This document shows positions 63,163 through 64,000 of a DNA stretch of 64,000 bases, piece by piece. Both the position numbers and the translations under genes were made by a program. How positions within the stretch are numbered: the stretch's first letter is position 1; every line of letters starts with the position of its first letter. The stretch spans positions 1,798,001 through 1,862,000 of the forward strand of contig CAVWFT010000002.1 in NCBI GenBank assembly GCA_963754445.1, in the 5' to 3' direction. Under the pieces are notes generated by a model, which saw only the letters and a program-made list of their open reading frames with translations, was not told where the DNA came from and made no database searches. This DNA comes from Bog-473 sp963754445. Its GTDB lineage: Bacteria; Actinomycetota; Acidimicrobiia; Acidimicrobiales; RAAP-2.

Positions 63163-64000
63163 TCAGGGGATCAGCGCGATCTTGCCCACCGTGCGTCGAC
63201 CCAGGAGGTCCTCGAGGGCTCGGGCCACGTCGTCGAGCGGGTACTCGGCCGGGTGCACCGGGTCGAGGGCGCCCGACGCCACCAGTGCCAGCAGGTCGCC
63301 CAGGAGTGCTCGTTGCGCGTCCGCATGCTGCATGGCCCAGATGCCCCAGTCGATCCCGAGCACCGTCCGGTTCCGCAGCAGCACCTGGTTGAGCGGCAGC
63401 GCCGGGATGGTCCCCGAGGCGAACCCGACCACGAGGTAGCGGCCACCGTCACCGAGCGCGCGCAGAGCCGGCTCGGCCAGCTCGCCCCCGACCGGATCGA
63501 GCACGACGTCGACGCCCGTCCCGCCCGCCCAGGACCGGGCCTCGTCCTTGACCGAGGCGGACGCCGGATCGAGCACCGCCTCGGCCCCGGCGGCCAGAGC
63601 GGCGGCGCGCTTCTCCTCGCTCGAGGCCACGCCCAGGACCCGGCATCCGATGGCGCGGGCCACGCCGATGGCGGCCAGCCCCACGCCCCCACCCGCGCCG
63701 AGCACGAGCACCGACTGGCCGGGAGCGGCGGCGGCCCGGTCGCGCAGCGCGTAGAGGCTGGTGCTGTAGCTCTGCGTGAAGGTGGCCGCCCGGGCGAAGT
63801 CCAGCGAGTCGGGAATCGCGGTGACCGAGGCGGCGGAGGCGACCAGGCGAGTGGCGAAGCCTCCGAGGCCCGCCGACACGAGGACCCGGTCGCCCGGCGC
63901 GACACGGTCGACCCCCTCGCCGAGGGCCACCACCGTCCCGGCCGACTCGGTCCCGGGCACGAACGGCACCGGCGGCTTGATCTGGTACTGGCCGCCGACG
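63163..64000 (-). CDS. Zinc-less MDR / NADPH:quinone oxidoreductase-like (N-terminus beyond window)
   Basis: About 279 C-terminal codons of a medium-chain dehydrogenase/reductase; the start lies beyond the right edge. The first visible residues read GQYQIKPPVPFVPGTESAGTVV, the usual entry to the catalytic domain, followed by PGDRVLV, the NADPH motif VLVLGAGGGVGLAAIGVARAIG, and a C-terminal YPLDDVARALEDLLGRRTVGKIAL. No structural Cys cluster is present, consistent with the zinc-independent quinone oxidoreductase/acryloyl-CoA-reductase-like branch. It converges with the LLM gene, 12 nt apart. Confidence 0.92.
   Translation of the reverse strand, partial: VGGQYQIKPPVPFVPGTESAGTVVALGEGVDRVAPGDRVLVSAGLGGFATRLVASAASVTAIPDSLDFARAATFTQSYSTSLYALRDRAAAAPGQSVLVLGAGGGVGLAAIGVARAIGCRVLGVASSEEKRAAALAAGAEAVLDPASASVKDEARSWAGGTGVDVVLDPVGGELAEPALRALGDGGRYLVVGFASGTIPALPLNQVLLRNRTVLGIDWGIWAMQHADAQRALLGDLLALVASGALDPVHPAEYPLDDVARALEDLLGRRTVGKIALIP

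Overview
This 64 kb window is GC-rich bacterial chromosome, with third codon positions almost always G or C, frequent GTG starts and many 1-4 nt ATGA/GTGA gene overlaps. The gene content points to an Actinomycetota member. Evidence includes an actinobacterial-type SUF operon with a Rieske protein and SufU, a single-chain AceE, lpd-E2-lipB-lipA order, LytR-CpsA-Psr and CapA envelope proteins, alpha2beta2-style acyl-CoA dehydrogenase, LLM flavoproteins and caa3 CtaG. An Acidimicrobiia-like lineage is my best guess; there is no rRNA or marker phylogeny here to prove it. I see no tRNA, rRNA, CRISPR array, transposase, integrase or phage gene, and no gene-free stretch longer than about 220 nt.

Layout. 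0-5.6 kb: hydrolases, a flavin reductase, dTDP-rhamnose epimerase RmlC, a membrane-anchored RodZ-C-like protein and an oligopeptidase B. 5.6-14.9 kb: the iron-sulphur (SUF) locus in two convergent halves. The plus-strand half is sufB, a small four-Cys protein, sufD, Rieske and a divergent sufC; the minus-strand half is sufC, sufS and sufU. A dienoyl-CoA isomerase-like crotonase and an LCP protein lie among them. 15-17.6 kb: a metallo-hydrolase, an acyl-CoA dehydrogenase and an alpha/beta hydrolase that lacks its nucleophile. 17.6-21.3 kb: a secreted-fibre-like locus of two SipW-type signal-peptide proteins (one with an inserted LamG domain) and their probable SipW-like signal peptidase. 21-26.9 kb: thiE, a HhH-GPD repair protein, an Rrf2 regulator, small proteins, aceE and rnhA. 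27-31.5 kb: lpd, a frameshifted E2 and a lipB-lipA fusion. 31.6-45 kb: degV, metH, cobalamin adenosyltransferase, a frameshifted GT-C-like membrane protein, nitroreductase, a rhodanese-ThiF/MoeB protein, capA, hydrolase, aldo/keto reductase and ctaG. 45-53.7 kb: VOC protein, methylmalonyl-CoA-mutase large subunit, GNAT, GT-C-like protein, M20 hydrolase, biotin-dependent carboxylase alpha subunit and birA. 53.7-60.6 kb: a nucleotide-sugar/glycosyltransferase operon (rmlB, rmlD, UDP-glucose dehydrogenase, UDP-xylose synthase-like, two GT2) ending in a protein with two aspartyl-protease motifs. 60.6-64 kb: RibD-C reductase, SDR, LLM flavoprotein and a truncated quinone oxidoreductase.

How the genes work together. 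AceE, Lpd, E2 and LipB-LipA make and lipoylate the pyruvate/2-oxoacid dehydrogenase, and LipA depends on the Fe-S clusters that the SUF locus builds. The carboxylase, BirA, MCM subunit, adenosyltransferase and MetH form a biotin/B12-linked propionate and one-carbon theme. RmlB, RmlD, RmlC, UDP-xylose synthesis, GT2, LCP and CapA form an envelope-polysaccharide theme.

Most unusual items are the LipB-LipA fusion, the SipW-type locus with a LamG-inserted subunit, the two unlike SufC ATPases plus an uncharacterised Cys protein in the SUF locus, and the tandem retropepsin-like protein. Two genes carry apparent single-base deletions and two more run on past their expected 3' ends, so the assembly should be checked at those points before biology is claimed.
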